Assembly: GCF_002896965.1 (NCBI RefSeq)
Contig: NZ_LYMM01000027.1
Coordinates: forward strand, 48,323 to 112,322
Direction of reading: 5' to 3'
From: Novosphingobium guangzhouense
GTDB taxonomy: Bacteria; Pseudomonadota; Alphaproteobacteria; Sphingomonadales; Sphingomonadaceae
Length of the DNA: 64,000 bases
Made by a program: the position numbers and the translations under genes. Shown piece by piece: positions 55,264 through 64,000 of this stretch (the first letter of the stretch is position 1; each line of letters opens with the position of its first letter). The notes below the pieces were generated by a model that worked only from the letters and a program-made list of their open reading frames with translations, made no database searches and was not told the DNA's origin.

Positions 55264-56568
55264 ATGCGGCACATCGCCATCGTCGGATCAGGCCCGGCGG
55301 GCTATTACACTGCCGAAGCCGCCCTCAAGCAATGGGGCGAAGATGTTCACGTTGACATATTCGACACTTTGCCCGTGCCCTTCGGCCTTATCCGCACCGG
55401 CGTTGCGCCCGATCATCAATCGATCAAGGCCGTTGCCCGGCGTTACGAAAGCACGGCCCTGACCCGCAATGTGCGTTTCGTCGGCAACGTCATGCTGGGG
55501 CGAGACCTTTCGGTGGCCGAACTTCAGGAACTTTACGACGCGGTAGTGTTGGCAACCGGCGCGCCGTCGGACCGCAAGCTGGGCGTGTCCGGCGATGGCT
55601 TGCCTGGCGTGTTCGGCTCTGCGGCGTTTGTCGGTTGGTACAACGGACACCCCCAGTTCACGGATCTGGCGCCTCAACTCGATCAGGATACCGCCGTCAT
55701 CGTCGGTAACGGCAATGTCGCACTCGACGTTGCGCGTATCCTTGCAAAATCGGAGGGCGAATTCGCGGGCTCGGACATTGTCGCCCATGCGCTGGCAACC
55801 CTGCGCCAATCGCGGGTGCGCCGAATCGTGATCCTCGGACGGCGCGGCCCTCACCAGATCGCGATGACCCCGAAAGAACTCGGCGAACTGGCCAAACTCA
55901 ACCGCGCGCATCCTGTCGTCAGTTCCGATGACCTGCCCTCAGTCGAAGAAGACGCTGCGCTGGACACCGGTCTGCGCAAATCGCTGGGGCTGCTGCGCAA
56001 TTTCGCGAAGAATGAAAATCCGCGCGCAGACGACGTCACCGTCGAGTTCGACTTCTTCGCTGCTCCACACGCGATCCTCGGCGATTCGCGCGTCGAGGGC
56101 ATCGAGGTGGAACGAACCCGGCTGGAAAACGGCAAGGCGGTTGGAACAGGCGAAACCTATACAATTCCGGCGGGGATCGTGATCTCCTGCATAGGTTATC
56201 AGACCTCCCCTATCCCTGCCGTGCCCTACGACGAACAGGGCGGGCGCTTTGCCAATGTCGATGGTCGTATCGCCCCGGGCCTTTACTGCGTCGGTTGGGC
56301 ACGGCGCGGGCCAACCGGCACTATTGGCACCAATCGCCCGGACGGCTTCGCCATCGTGGAGAAGATCGCGGCTGACATGTCCGGAAACTCCGGCAAGCCC
56401 GGCCGCCCCGGCTTCGATGCCCTTGCAGAGCAGCGCGGCATTCAGGTGGTCAAGTTCACCGACTGGCAGAAGATTGACGAGGCCGAAGTTGCCGCCGCCC
56501 GAAACGGCGCGCCGAGGGAGAAGTTCGTCGAACTGGAAAAGATGATCGAGGCGTCCGGCCGGGTTTGA
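55264..56568 (+). CDS. Ferredoxin-NADP reductase, adrenodoxin reductase type
   Basis: FAD enzyme of 434 residues that carries electrons between NADPH and ferredoxin, for instance for P450s or Fe-S assembly. FAD motif: IAIVGSGPAGYYTAE. NADPH motif: AVIVGNGNVALDVARIL. PFGLIRTGVAPDHQSIKAV and VGWARRGPTGTIGTNRPDG are FprA/AdR signatures. The ATG at 55264 has GGGAGA about eight bases upstream. It ends at a shared terminator facing dnaN. Confidence 0.92.
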   Translation: MRHIAIVGSGPAGYYTAEAALKQWGEDVHVDIFDTLPVPFGLIRTGVAPDHQSIKAVARRYESTALTRNVRFVGNVMLGRDLSVAELQELYDAVVLATGAPSDRKLGVSGDGLPGVFGSAAFVGWYNGHPQFTDLAPQLDQDTAVIVGNGNVALDVARILAKSEGEFAGSDIVAHALATLRQSRVRRIVILGRRGPHQIAMTPKELGELAKLNRAHPVVSSDDLPSVEEDAALDTGLRKSLGLLRNFAKNENPRADDVTVEFDFFAAPHAILGDSRVEGIEVERTRLENGKAVGTGETYTIPAGIVISCIGYQTSPIPAVPYDEQGGRFANVDGRIAPGLYCVGWARRGPTGTIGTNRPDGFAIVEKIAADMSGNSGKPGRPGFDALAEQRGIQVVKFTDWQKIDEAEVAAARNGAPREKFVELEKMIEASGRV

Positions 56569-56585
56569 CCCCTGCCCCCCTTGTA

Positions 56586-56629
56586 CCAACAAAAAAGGCC
56601 GGAGCTTTCGCCCCGGCCTTTTTTGTTGG
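56586..56629. terminator. Strong bidirectional terminator between the reductase and dnaN
   Basis: A perfect 17-bp stem (CCAACAAAAAAGGCCGG with its complement) and a 10-base loop. A- and T-runs in the stem give a T-tract on both strands, serving the two convergent genes. Confidence 0.92.
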
Positions 56630-56641
56630 TTGTCCGATCAG

Positions 56642-57760
56642 TCAGACGCGCATCGGCATCAACACGTAGAGCGCAGGGCTCTTCTCGTCCTGACGGATCA
56701 GCGTGGGCGCCGCAGCATCGGCAAGGTGGAGTTCCACCGTATCGCCGTCGATCTGGCCAAGGATGTCCTTGAGATAGTTGGCGTTGAAGCCGATCTCGAA
56801 GCCGTCCGCTGCATACTGCGCGGGGACTTCTTCGGCCGCCGTGCCGTTGTCCGGCGACGTGACCGAAAGCGTCACGCGGTCGGTCTCCAGCGCCATCTTC
56901 ACCGCGCGCGTCTTTTCGGTGGCGATCGTCGCCACGCGGTCCACGCCTTGGAAGAAGGTCTTGGGATCGACCTTGAGCAGCTTGTCGTTACCGGTCGGGA
57001 TAACGCGGGTGTAATCGGGGAACGTACCGTCGATCAGCTTGCTGGTCAGGACCACGCCATGTTCACCGCCCAAAGTGAAGCGGATCTTGCTTGCCGACAG
57101 ATCAACGAGGACGTTGGTATCCAGCGCCTCTTCCAGCAGCTTGCGCAATTCGCCCACGCACTTGCGCGGCACGATCACGTCCGGCATGCCTTCCGATCCG
57201 TCGGGACGGGCGATAGTGAAGCGCGCCAGACGGTGACCGTCAGTGGCGGCAGCCTTCAGTTCCTCGTCGCTTACATGCAGGAAGATGCCGTTAAGGTAAT
57301 AGCGGGTCTCTTCGGTCGAGATCGCAAAGCGGGTCCGGTCGATCAGCTGCGCCAGCGTGGCGGCCGGAATCTCGAAGCTGGTCGGCAGTTCGCCTTCCGC
57401 GATCATCGGGAAGTCATCGCGCGGCAGCGTCGGCAGCTGGAAGCGGCTGCGCCCTGCCTTCACGACCATGCGGTTGTCCGCAGAATCGAGGCTGACCTGG
57501 CTGCCTTCGGGCAGTTTGCGCGCGATGTCGAACAGCAGATGCGCCGACACGGTGATCGCGCCAGCCTGCTCTACCGATACGGCACCCAGCGTTTCCACGA
57601 CCTGAAGGTCGAGGTCGGTCGCCATGACCTTCAGCGCGCCGCCGGCGGCCGCTTCGATCAGCACGTTCGAGAGAATCGGAATGGTATTGCGGCGCTCGAC
57701 GACCGACTGCACGTGAGAAAGGCAGCGCAGCAGCGTGGAACGTTCGATAGTGGCCTTCAT
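56642..57760 (-). CDS. dnaN: DNA polymerase III sliding clamp (beta subunit)
   Basis: Ring-shaped clamp of replication, 372 residues, three clamp domains. MKATIERSTLLRCLSHVQSVVERRNTIPILSNVL is a typical alphaproteobacterial start, and the protein ends with the DnaN tail YVLMPMRV. GAGG lies just before the ATG at 57760. dnaA and the origin are not next to it. The 191 bases to fabG hold only a hairpin. Confidence 0.97.
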   Translation of the reverse strand: MKATIERSTLLRCLSHVQSVVERRNTIPILSNVLIEAAAGGALKVMATDLDLQVVETLGAVSVEQAGAITVSAHLLFDIARKLPEGSQVSLDSADNRMVVKAGRSRFQLPTLPRDDFPMIAEGELPTSFEIPAATLAQLIDRTRFAISTEETRYYLNGIFLHVSDEELKAAATDGHRLARFTIARPDGSEGMPDVIVPRKCVGELRKLLEEALDTNVLVDLSASKIRFTLGGEHGVVLTSKLIDGTFPDYTRVIPTGNDKLLKVDPKTFFQGVDRVATIATEKTRAVKMALETDRVTLSVTSPDNGTAAEEVPAQYAADGFEIGFNANYLKDILGQIDGDTVELHLADAAAPTLIRQDEKSPALYVLMPMRV

Positions 57761-57909
57761 GACAGCCTCAAGTCCCCCTTGGTCGGGCACGGGATACGAA
57801 GATCCCTGAAATTCGGACGACTATCTCTAACGGGAGTCAGGGGCGCGGCAAGCTGGAACTGGCCGGAACACGGCGAATCTGGGGATAAATCGGGGGTTTG
57901 CGCGCATTC

Positions 57910-57942
57910 GTTGACGTCCCGAACGCCGTCCGGGACGTCAAC
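57910..57942. terminator. Hairpin after fabG
   Basis: A perfect 12-bp stem (GTTGACGTCCCG with CGGGACGTCAAC) with a nine-base loop begins about ten bases past the fabG stop. No U-run follows on the minus strand, so it may need Rho or act as a 3'-end stabiliser. Confidence 0.5.
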
Positions 57943-57951
57943 GGCATCAGA

Positions 57952-58716
57952 TCACACCATTACCATGCCGCCGTTGACGTGCAGCGTCTGGCCGGTGACG
58001 TAGCCTGCTTCCTTGCTCGCCAGGAATACGGCGGCCGAAGCGATATCGGCGCCCTCGCCCATGCGACCCATCGGGATGCGGCCGTTGAGCGCGTCCTTCT
58101 GCGCGTCGGGCAGAACATCGGTCATCGCGGTGCGGATGAAGCCCGGCGCGATGCAGTTCACCGTCACGCCCCGGCTGGCGAGTTCCTGCGCAAGGCTCTT
58201 CGACATGGCCGTGATGCCACCCTTGGCCGCGCAGTAGTTCATCTGGCCGGGGTTGCCGGTGGTGCCGACCACCGAGGTCACGTTGATGATGCGGCCGAAG
58301 CGCGCCTTCATCATCGGCTTGGTTGCGGCGCGCATCAGACGGAAGGTCGATTCGAGGTTGATCTTGATGACCTGGTCCCACTCATCATCCTTCATCCGCA
58401 TCGCGAGATTGTCGCGCGTGATGCCGGCGTTGTTGACGAGGATATCGATCTTGCCGAGCGATTCGAGTGCGGCAGGCACCAGCTTCTCGACCTGTTCGGC
58501 ATCGCCCAGGTTGCAGGCGATGGCGACGTGGTCGACTTCCTGCAGGTGCTGCGGGGTGTGCTCATCCAGCTCGTCGCGGAAGGCGCGCAGCTTGTCGGCG
58601 TTGGAGCCCGAGATTGCGAGACGTGCGCCCTGCGCCGCCAAGGCGCGGGCGACGGCTGAGCCGATCCCGCCGCTTGCGCCGGTCACCAGGGCAGTCATTC
58701 CGTTGAGGTTGAACAT
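57952..58716 (-). CDS. fabG: 3-oxoacyl-[acyl-carrier-protein] reductase
   Basis: NADPH-dependent short-chain dehydrogenase of fatty acid elongation, 254 residues. Cofactor motif TGASGGIG (12-19), NNAG (95-98), catalytic Ser148, Tyr161 and Lys165 are all in place. The C-terminus is GQTLHVNGGMVMV, as in true FabG. It follows fabD by about 80 bases in a fatty-acid pair. Confidence 0.96.
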   Translation of the reverse strand: MFNLNGMTALVTGASGGIGSAVARALAAQGARLAISGSNADKLRAFRDELDEHTPQHLQEVDHVAIACNLGDAEQVEKLVPAALESLGKIDILVNNAGITRDNLAMRMKDDEWDQVIKINLESTFRLMRAATKPMMKARFGRIINVTSVVGTTGNPGQMNYCAAKGGITAMSKSLAQELASRGVTVNCIAPGFIRTAMTDVLPDAQKDALNGRIPMGRMGEGADIASAAVFLASKEAGYVTGQTLHVNGGMVMV

Positions 58717-58797
58717 GGGAAACTCCTAGATCGCCATCCCGGCGATGCTTCATCAGATGGCCTATGGCCCCGGTCAAGCCCGGAGCCATGCGGAAAA

Positions 58798-59733
58798 TCA
58801 GAGGCTCTTGGCCAGTTCTTCGATCTCGGCCATCGAGGTTGCGGCAATGACATCCACCTCGCCGGCGGAGCGCTTGATCATCGGGCCAACAACCTTGCCG
58901 CCGATCTCGACGAACCGTTCCACACCCGCTTCGCGCATGGCAATCGCGCTTTCGCGCCAGCGGACGCGGCCGGTGACCTGCTCCACCAGCAGGCGCTGGA
59001 CTTCCGCCGGATCGGTGACGACAGATGCGGTGACATTGGCGAAAAGCGCCACCCGCAGCGCACCCGGAGGAGTGGCGGCCAGCGCTTGCGCCATGGCATC
59101 GGCGGCGGGCTGCATCAACGGACAATGGAACGGCGCGGAAACCGGCAACGCGATACCGCGCTTGATGCCGTGATCCTTGACCAGCGCAATCGCGCGCTCG
59201 ATCGCTTCCTTGTGGCCGGAAATCACGACCTGCGTGGGGTCGTTGTCGTTGGCAACGGTGCAGACCTGACCTTCGGCAGCGGCCTGGGCAAGCGCGGTAG
59301 CCTTGTCGATATCTGCACCCAGCAATGCGGCCATCGCGCCGACACCCACCGGCACGGCGGCCTGCATCGACTGGCCGCGCAGCTTGAGCAGGCGAGCGGT
59401 ATCGGCAAGACTGAACGCACCGGCCGCGCACAGCGCAGTGTATTCACCCAGCGAGTGCCCGGCGACGAAGTCCGCCTTGTCCGCCAGGCTGATTCCGCCT
59501 TCCTTCTCCAGCACGCGCAGCACGGCGATGGCGTTCGCCATGATGGCCGGCTGAGCATTTTCGGTCAGGGTCAGCTGATCCTCGGGCCCTTCGGACATGA
59601 TGCGGAACAGGTGCTGGCCGAGCGCGTCGTCGACCTCCTGGAAAACCTCGCGCGCGACGGCGCTGGCCTGTGCGAGTTCGGCACCCATGCCGACCTTCTG
59701 GCTACCCTGACCGGGGAAAACGAATGCACGCAT
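58798..59733 (-). CDS. fabD: Malonyl CoA-acyl carrier protein transacylase
   Basis: Loads malonyl groups onto acyl carrier protein. 311 residues. MRAFVFPGQGSQKVGMG opens the protein; the nucleophile is Ser94 in AGHSLGEYTA, and the catalytic His lies in SAPFHCPLM. AAGGAG is nine bases before the ATG at 59733, which rules out the longer in-frame start. Confidence 0.96.
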   Translation of the reverse strand: MRAFVFPGQGSQKVGMGAELAQASAVAREVFQEVDDALGQHLFRIMSEGPEDQLTLTENAQPAIMANAIAVLRVLEKEGGISLADKADFVAGHSLGEYTALCAAGAFSLADTARLLKLRGQSMQAAVPVGVGAMAALLGADIDKATALAQAAAEGQVCTVANDNDPTQVVISGHKEAIERAIALVKDHGIKRGIALPVSAPFHCPLMQPAADAMAQALAATPPGALRVALFANVTASVVTDPAEVQRLLVEQVTGRVRWRESAIAMREAGVERFVEIGGKVVGPMIKRSAGEVDVIAATSMAEIEELAKSL

Positions 59734-59849
59734 TTGCGACCGCTCCTTGGCTTGCACGGCGGGCCGAGGCCATGCGCCGCTTGCGAATCGATTGTGGCGC
59801 GGCGGGTTATTGCCCTTGGCCGCCGAGGGCAAGTCCCCGGACGTCTTCG

Positions 59850-60377
59850 TCAACCAAAAGCGATGTCATGAACGACACCCTCCGAGAAGTCGCCCGCCTT
59901 GCGCCGCACCTGTTCGTAGAACCCTTGAAGGTTCTCAGTGGGTTCGTACAGTTCGAGCATGTGCCCGCAAGCCTCCACCATGTCGACAAAAACGTAACGA
60001 AATCCATCGGTCATCCGCGCGTCGAGCGCCAACGGCGCGCCGCGCGCGGCAAAATCCGCGATCGCCGCGCCCAGATTGTCGACGAAGAGCGCAACGTGAT
60101 GCAGCCCCGTCCTGCCCGACCCTTCCGGATAGATATCGTGAAAGGCGGAAGGCCCTGGATTGTTCTGCTGGCAGAATTCGATCATCACTTCGCCCCACTG
60201 GCCGTAAGCACTGGAGTGATCGAGTTCCCGTTCCACCCCGCGATGGACCGCGTGTGTCAGTGCGATGTGGTCGGCCACATAATACGGCCCTGATCCGAAG
60301 GCGGCGGAATGCGCCCGTGCAGCAGCGCGCACGTCGGGAACGAAGTAGGCGATCTGACGGATCGGCAAAGGCGCCAT
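59850..60377 (-). CDS. VOC-superfamily (glyoxalase/bleomycin-resistance fold) protein
   Basis: A 175-residue protein with one paired VOC domain: PIRQIAYFVPDVRAAARAH at the start and TGLHHVALFVDNLGAAI in the second half, with His and Glu residues (LHHVALF, LELYEP) that could bind a metal. It resembles methylmalonyl-CoA epimerase-like or dioxygenase-like members. The ATG at 60377 has GGGAGA upstream; 60392 has none. Substrate unknown. Confidence 0.75.
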   Translation of the reverse strand: MAPLPIRQIAYFVPDVRAAARAHSAAFGSGPYYVADHIALTHAVHRGVERELDHSSAYGQWGEVMIEFCQQNNPGPSAFHDIYPEGSGRTGLHHVALFVDNLGAAIADFAARGAPLALDARMTDGFRYVFVDMVEACGHMLELYEPTENLQGFYEQVRRKAGDFSEGVVHDIAFG

Positions 60378-60421
60378 TCGGGTCTCTCCCATTCTGTTTG
60401 GAAGAGAGGGTGCCGCCTTCG

Positions 60422-61231
60422 TCAGCCGAAAGGAACTATCTTATTTGCACCGTCATGGCCGATGTCCGCCGTGCCCAGGAACGCGATCGAATGTCTTTCG
60501 CACCAGTAGCGCGCAATCTGCTGCGCATCGGCACCGAACGGGCGGTCATTCTCCGGTACATCGCTAACCCGCCCAAGGCGCAGCCCCGCGATTCCGCCAA
60601 GATGCGCGGTCGCATGAAAGAACAGCCGGTCGATGGCGTAGAGATATTCTGACACCTCCTCCACCATGACCACATGGTTGGCGAGCCCCGGCATCAGTCG
60701 CGTTCCGCCCAGCATCGCCAGAGTCATGAGGTTGAAAGCGGCCACGGAATGCCGCTCCGTTGCCAGCGAAGGTTCGATACCCTCCCCGCCGCCGGACAGG
60801 AACGCGAGCGCACGGCGCACCGCATCGTCTCCGCCAGCGCGGCGGACATCGGCAAGCATCGGGCCATGCACCGGCTTGCCGATGCGTTCACGATAGAGAC
60901 CCCCCAGCAGGTATCCGGCATCGGAATAGCCCAGGTAAGTCTTTGCGCCCGCAGCGTGGTTCATTCGGGACAGCGCGGTTTCGGCGATGCGGCAGGCTCC
61001 ATAGCCACCCCGCGCGAACCATATCGCGTCAAACGAAGGATCGTTGGCGCATTCCACCAATGCATCCAGACGGGCTTCGTCGCTGCCCGCGAAATGCCCT
61101 TCGACCGCAAAGCACTGGTCATGGATCACCAGTTCGACGCCGGGAAATTCCGCAAGGGCAAGCGCAGACACTCTCTCGGCATCCTCGCGGGTGATCGGGG
61201 TGGACGGTGCGCAGACGGCGATACGTGTCAT
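60422..61231 (-). CDS. ldcA: LD-carboxypeptidase (S66 family)
   Basis: Cytoplasmic enzyme that trims the terminal D-Ala from murein tetrapeptides, a step in cell-wall recycling. 269 residues. WFARGGYGACRI, the candidate nucleophile Ser103 in LGYSDAG, VEEVSEYLYAIDR and the late GTADIGHDGANKIVPFG with the catalytic His fit S66. The usual SDxT is SDAG here. The ATG at 61231 has AGGA nine bases upstream. It is divergent from a Mur-ligase-like gene that could use the tripeptide product. Confidence 0.82.
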   Translation of the reverse strand: MTRIAVCAPSTPITREDAERVSALALAEFPGVELVIHDQCFAVEGHFAGSDEARLDALVECANDPSFDAIWFARGGYGACRIAETALSRMNHAAGAKTYLGYSDAGYLLGGLYRERIGKPVHGPMLADVRRAGGDDAVRRALAFLSGGGEGIEPSLATERHSVAAFNLMTLAMLGGTRLMPGLANHVVMVEEVSEYLYAIDRLFFHATAHLGGIAGLRLGRVSDVPENDRPFGADAQQIARYWCERHSIAFLGTADIGHDGANKIVPFG

Positions 61232-61288
61232 GGCATCCATTCCTATCGAGGTTGTCACGGCGAGCAAGGCCGCATACGGCTTTACGCC

Positions 61289-62722
61289 ATGACTGATGTG
61301 ACCACTGCCGTGACCGAAGCCACCGATCTGACCACCCACCCCTGGTTCTTCTGCGGGATCGGCGGCTCCGGCATGTTGCCGCTTGCGCTGATCCTGAGAG
61401 GCCACGGCGCGCGGATCGGCGGATCAGATCGCAGCCGCGATCAGGGCCGGACGCCGGAAAAGTTCGCATGGCTCGAATCGTTAGGGTTTGACCTGTTCCC
61501 TCAGGACGGCAGCGGCGTCGTCTCCGCCGCGCAGACGCTGGTGGCCTCTGCGGCAGTGGAAGACACTGTGCCCGAAGTGGTTCGCGCCTCCGAACTCGGC
61601 TGCCCGCGAATGAGCCGCGCGCAGTTGTTGGCCACGCTGTTCAACGCCGCCCCCTTCAGCATCGCTATCGGCGGCACTTCGGGCAAGTCCACCGTCACCG
61701 GCATGACCGGCTGGATCATGACCGTCGCCGGCCGCGATCCCACGATCATGAACGGCGCGGTGATGAAGAACTTCGCCAGCCCGGATGCGCCTTTTGCCAG
61801 CGCCCGCGTGGGGCAAGGCAATGGGTTCGTGTCGGAAGTGGACGAGAGCGATGGGTCGATCGCGCTCTATCGCCCGAAGGTTGCGGTACTGGGCAATGTC
61901 AGCCTCGACCACAAGAGCCTTGAGGAACTGCGGCAGCTTTTCGGCGACTTCCTTGCCCGTGCCGACGTTTCCGCCGTCAATCTTGACGATGCAGAAACCT
62001 CCGCGCTTGCAGGGCGGGCGCGGGCGCTGGTGACGTTCGGCATCACCTCGGACGAGGCGCAAATCGCCGCTGTCGACGTGGTGGAAGGCCCCACCACACT
62101 CACCGCAACGATCGTGGACCGGCGTGACGATACGCAGCACCCGCTTACGCTCAAGGTGCCCGGCCGCCATAACCTTTACAACGCGCTGGCCGCCATCGCT
62201 GCTGCCAATGCCGCCGGAGTGCCCGTTGCGGAGGCGGTGGCCGCGCTCGCTTCGTTCGACGGCCTAGCCCGGCGGTTCGACATCGTCGGCACTTCCCCAT
62301 CGGGCATCGCGGTGATCGATGACTTCGGCCACAACCCGGACAAGGTCTCGGCCACGCTCGCCACGCTCAAGGCACATCCGGGGCGCGTCATCGCGTTCTT
62401 CCAGCCCCACGGCTATGGCCCGTTGCGCCAGATGGGCGCCGAACTGGCCGAAGTCATCGCCCGCAAGCTGGGACCGGACGACGTGACGATCCTGTGCGAT
62501 CCCGTCTATTTCGGCGGCACGGTGGACCGATCCGAAGGCTCCGAGCGGATCGTGCGCCTGATCGAAAGCCACGGCGGCAGGGCCGAATATGTCCCCTCCC
62601 GCGCCGATTGCGGCAAGCGGATCGCCGCGATCGCGAAGCCCGGTGACCGCGTGGTCATCATGGGCGCGCGTGACGATACGCTGACGGTATTTGCCCGAGA
62701 AGTGCTGGCGGCGCTGCCCTGA
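61289..62722 (+). CDS. mpl: Mpl/MurC-like Mur ligase family protein
   Basis: ATP-dependent amide ligase of 477 residues. The N-terminal Rossmann domain has WFFCGIGGSGMLPLA. The ATP loop is GGTSGKST (128-135) instead of the usual GTHGKTT. EVDESDGSIALY, LGNVSLDHKSLEEL, GRHNLYNALAA and IDDFGHNPDKVSATL follow as in MurC/Mpl. Divergent pairing with an LD-carboxypeptidase suggests recycling of the Ala-Glu-DAP tripeptide (Mpl) rather than de novo MurC, but this is inference. Confidence 0.75.
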   Translation: MTDVTTAVTEATDLTTHPWFFCGIGGSGMLPLALILRGHGARIGGSDRSRDQGRTPEKFAWLESLGFDLFPQDGSGVVSAAQTLVASAAVEDTVPEVVRASELGCPRMSRAQLLATLFNAAPFSIAIGGTSGKSTVTGMTGWIMTVAGRDPTIMNGAVMKNFASPDAPFASARVGQGNGFVSEVDESDGSIALYRPKVAVLGNVSLDHKSLEELRQLFGDFLARADVSAVNLDDAETSALAGRARALVTFGITSDEAQIAAVDVVEGPTTLTATIVDRRDDTQHPLTLKVPGRHNLYNALAAIAAANAAGVPVAEAVAALASFDGLARRFDIVGTSPSGIAVIDDFGHNPDKVSATLATLKAHPGRVIAFFQPHGYGPLRQMGAELAEVIARKLGPDDVTILCDPVYFGGTVDRSEGSERIVRLIESHGGRAEYVPSRADCGKRIAAIAKPGDRVVIMGARDDTLTVFAREVLAALP

Positions 62723-62759
62723 CCGGGTAGCGCCGCTTATCCGTCAATCGGTGTGGGGC

Positions 62760-63704
62760 TCAGTGCCCCTTGCCCCGCGCCTTGGCGATAAGATGGACGA
62801 TCACCGCAACGACCGCGCCCAGCACCAGCCCGACAATGGCCGAGGCGAAGGCATAGCCCAGCCAGCCCGCGACCGGACCTAGCGGACCGGTAGCTTCGGC
62901 CAGCGCATGCTCGACAGCATGGGCGACATGGGCAGGCCCAGGCACGCCCAGTTCCTCAAGCCCGTGCAGGATGATGCCGCCGCCGACCCACAGCATCGCC
63001 ACCGTACCCACGCTGCCCAGCAGCTTGAGCACCACCGGCATCGCCTTCAGCAGACCGCGCCCCAGCGCCTGCGCGCTGGCCCCAGGCTTCTTCGTCAGGT
63101 GCAGGCCGACATCGTCCATCTTCACGATGAGCGCCACCGCGCCATAGACCGCGACCGTGATCGCTACGCCAACCAGCGCCAGCGTCACTGCACGGGCCAC
63201 CAGCGTCTCGTCGCCGACTTCGTTCAGCGCGATCGCCATGATTTCGGCCGAGAGGATAAGATCGGTGCGCACAGCGCCCGAAACGCGTGCCTTTTCGAAG
63301 CTGACGGCGTCCTCGATCGGATCTTCAAGCGTTTCGCCGTGCTTTTCGCCGCCCAGCTTCTCGATCACCTTTTCCGCCCCTTCGAAGGCAAGGAAAAGGC
63401 CGCCCGCCATCAGGATCGGGGTGATCGCACCGGGAAGGAAGGCGCTCAGCAGCAGGGCGATCGGCAGCAGGATCAGCAGCTTGTTGCGCAACGAGCCCTT
63501 GGTGATCTTCCAGATGATCGGCAGTTCGCGGTCCGGGGTAAAGCCGGTGACGTAGCCGGGCGTCACCGCCGCGTCGTCGATCACCACGCCGGCGGCCTTG
63601 GTGCCGGCCTTGGCCACGCCCGCACCCACATCGTCAAGCGATGCGGCGGCGGCGCGGGCGATGACCGATACGTCGTCAAGCAGGGCGACAAGGCCGGAAG
63701 GCAT
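62760..63704 (-). CDS. DUF808 (YedI-like) inner membrane protein
   Basis: A 314-residue membrane protein. MPSGLVALLDDVSVIARAAAASLDDVG and GVVIDDAAVTPGYVTGF at the start, then GGLFLAFEGAEKVIEKL, are highly typical of the DUF808 family. About six membrane segments are present. AAGGAA lies seven bases before the ATG. Function is unknown in the family as far as I know. Confidence 0.9.
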   Translation of the reverse strand: MPSGLVALLDDVSVIARAAAASLDDVGAGVAKAGTKAAGVVIDDAAVTPGYVTGFTPDRELPIIWKITKGSLRNKLLILLPIALLLSAFLPGAITPILMAGGLFLAFEGAEKVIEKLGGEKHGETLEDPIEDAVSFEKARVSGAVRTDLILSAEIMAIALNEVGDETLVARAVTLALVGVAITVAVYGAVALIVKMDDVGLHLTKKPGASAQALGRGLLKAMPVVLKLLGSVGTVAMLWVGGGIILHGLEELGVPGPAHVAHAVEHALAEATGPLGPVAGWLGYAFASAIVGLVLGAVVAVIVHLIAKARGKGH

Positions 63705-63890
63705 TCTAATTCCTTTGTTTGCAGCTGCGAACGGAGCGCCAGCGAAGGCGCCAGCCATGCAGGGCGAATGAATTTCGATCAAGCGAAAGCGGAACCGTCT
63801 TAAAAGCCATCGGCTCCCACCGTTCTTCTGGACATGCGAAGGGCGCTCCACTTCCGGGGTCGTCCAAAGGGCTTACCGGGGTTTTTCAAC

Positions 63891-64000
63891 ATGTCTGTCA
63901 TCAACACCAATATCAGCGCGATCCGCGCTTCGAATGCTTCGAATTCGGCCAGCAAGGCTCTGGGCACGGCGATGGAGCGCCTGTCGACCGGCAAGCGCAT
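63891..64000 (+). CDS. fliC: Flagellin, N-terminal part (continues past the window)
   Basis: The first 36 codons show MSVINTNISAIRASNAS and MERLSTGKRI, the conserved D0 end of flagellin, so the organism is probably motile. GGGG lies nine bases before the ATG. A TAAA at 63801 followed 15 bases later by CCGTTCTT is a poor match to a sigma-28 promoter and is not called. The upstream 186 bases hold no other gene. Confidence 0.9.
   Translation, partial: MSVINTNISAIRASNASNSASKALGTAMERLSTGKR

Noticed and set aside
63801..63827. Sigma-28-like promoter before flagellin
   Set aside because: TAAA and CCGTTCTT match the consensus only in part.

Overview
This window looks like a chromosomal segment from a free-living alphaproteobacterium of the order Sphingomonadales, most probably Novosphingobium or a close relative. 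The reasons are the high GC content, a 5-aminolevulinate synthase of the C4 heme route, the lepB-rnc-era run, many GTG and TTG starts, polyamine genes of the carboxyspermidine type, and betaine-lipid genes. Genes are tightly packed, and many neighbours overlap by 1-4 bases. I see no insertion sequence, prophage, CRISPR array, rRNA or tRNA.

Layout. 1-5.3 kb: lepB-rnc-era, an SGNH-hydrolase lipoprotein and a GT-C-like membrane protein. 5.3-10.6 kb (minus): plsY-dprA-membrane protein-topA and a 59-residue Myb/HTH-like gene overlapping the end of topA. 10.7-15 kb (plus): murI, a degenerate metallo-beta-lactamase-like protein, hemA and an old-yellow-enzyme reductase. 15-21.4 kb (minus): a polytopic membrane protein and the polyamine cluster, made of carboxyspermidine dehydrogenase, a Cys-rich lipoprotein, a DUF486 membrane protein, carboxyspermidine decarboxylase and ornithine decarboxylase. 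21.7-25.3 kb (plus): btaA-btaB with a candidate Pho box, a threonine dehydratase-like enzyme and two small proteins. 25.3-33.7 kb (minus): an rRNA uracil methyltransferase-like protein, nnr, a lipoprotein, ilvD, N-formylglutamate amidohydrolase, ispE and ETF-ubiquinone oxidoreductase. 33.8-39.1 kb (plus): a divergent uracil-DNA-glycosylase-like protein, a lytic transglycosylase, moaB and malQ. 39-43.3 kb (minus): an alpha-hydroxy-acid dehydrogenase, a flavin monooxygenase and pgm. 43.5-48.2 kb: a GAF-GGDEF protein, then a di-heme peroxidase and a His-rich exported protein divergent from a TonB receptor. 48.2-55.1 kb (minus): a RadC-like protein, a membrane protein, a small conserved-looking protein, a LuxR-type HTH protein with a membrane tail, lepA and a GGDEF-EAL-PilZ protein. 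55.2-64 kb: a ferredoxin/adrenodoxin-type reductase (plus); dnaN, fabG, fabD, a VOC protein and an LD-carboxypeptidase (minus); a Mur ligase-like gene (plus); a DUF808 protein (minus); and the first 36 codons of flagellin.

The most notable object is the 414-base leader of the ornithine decarboxylase gene (17837-18250). It holds an unannotated 39-codon reading frame with a good ribosome binding site, ending in FFLRFAR-stop. Downstream, an uninterrupted 13-bp helix would bury the decarboxylase ribosome binding site, and two further hairpins lie upstream of the small frame. Together they look like a peptide-based attenuator of polyamine synthesis, analogous to the enterobacterial SpeFL system. 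Other items worth attention are the Pho-box/btaAB unit, the peptidoglycan-recycling pair (LD-carboxypeptidase with a Mur ligase that has an atypical P-loop), and the TonB receptor/di-heme peroxidase/His-rich protein set around a shared inverted repeat.
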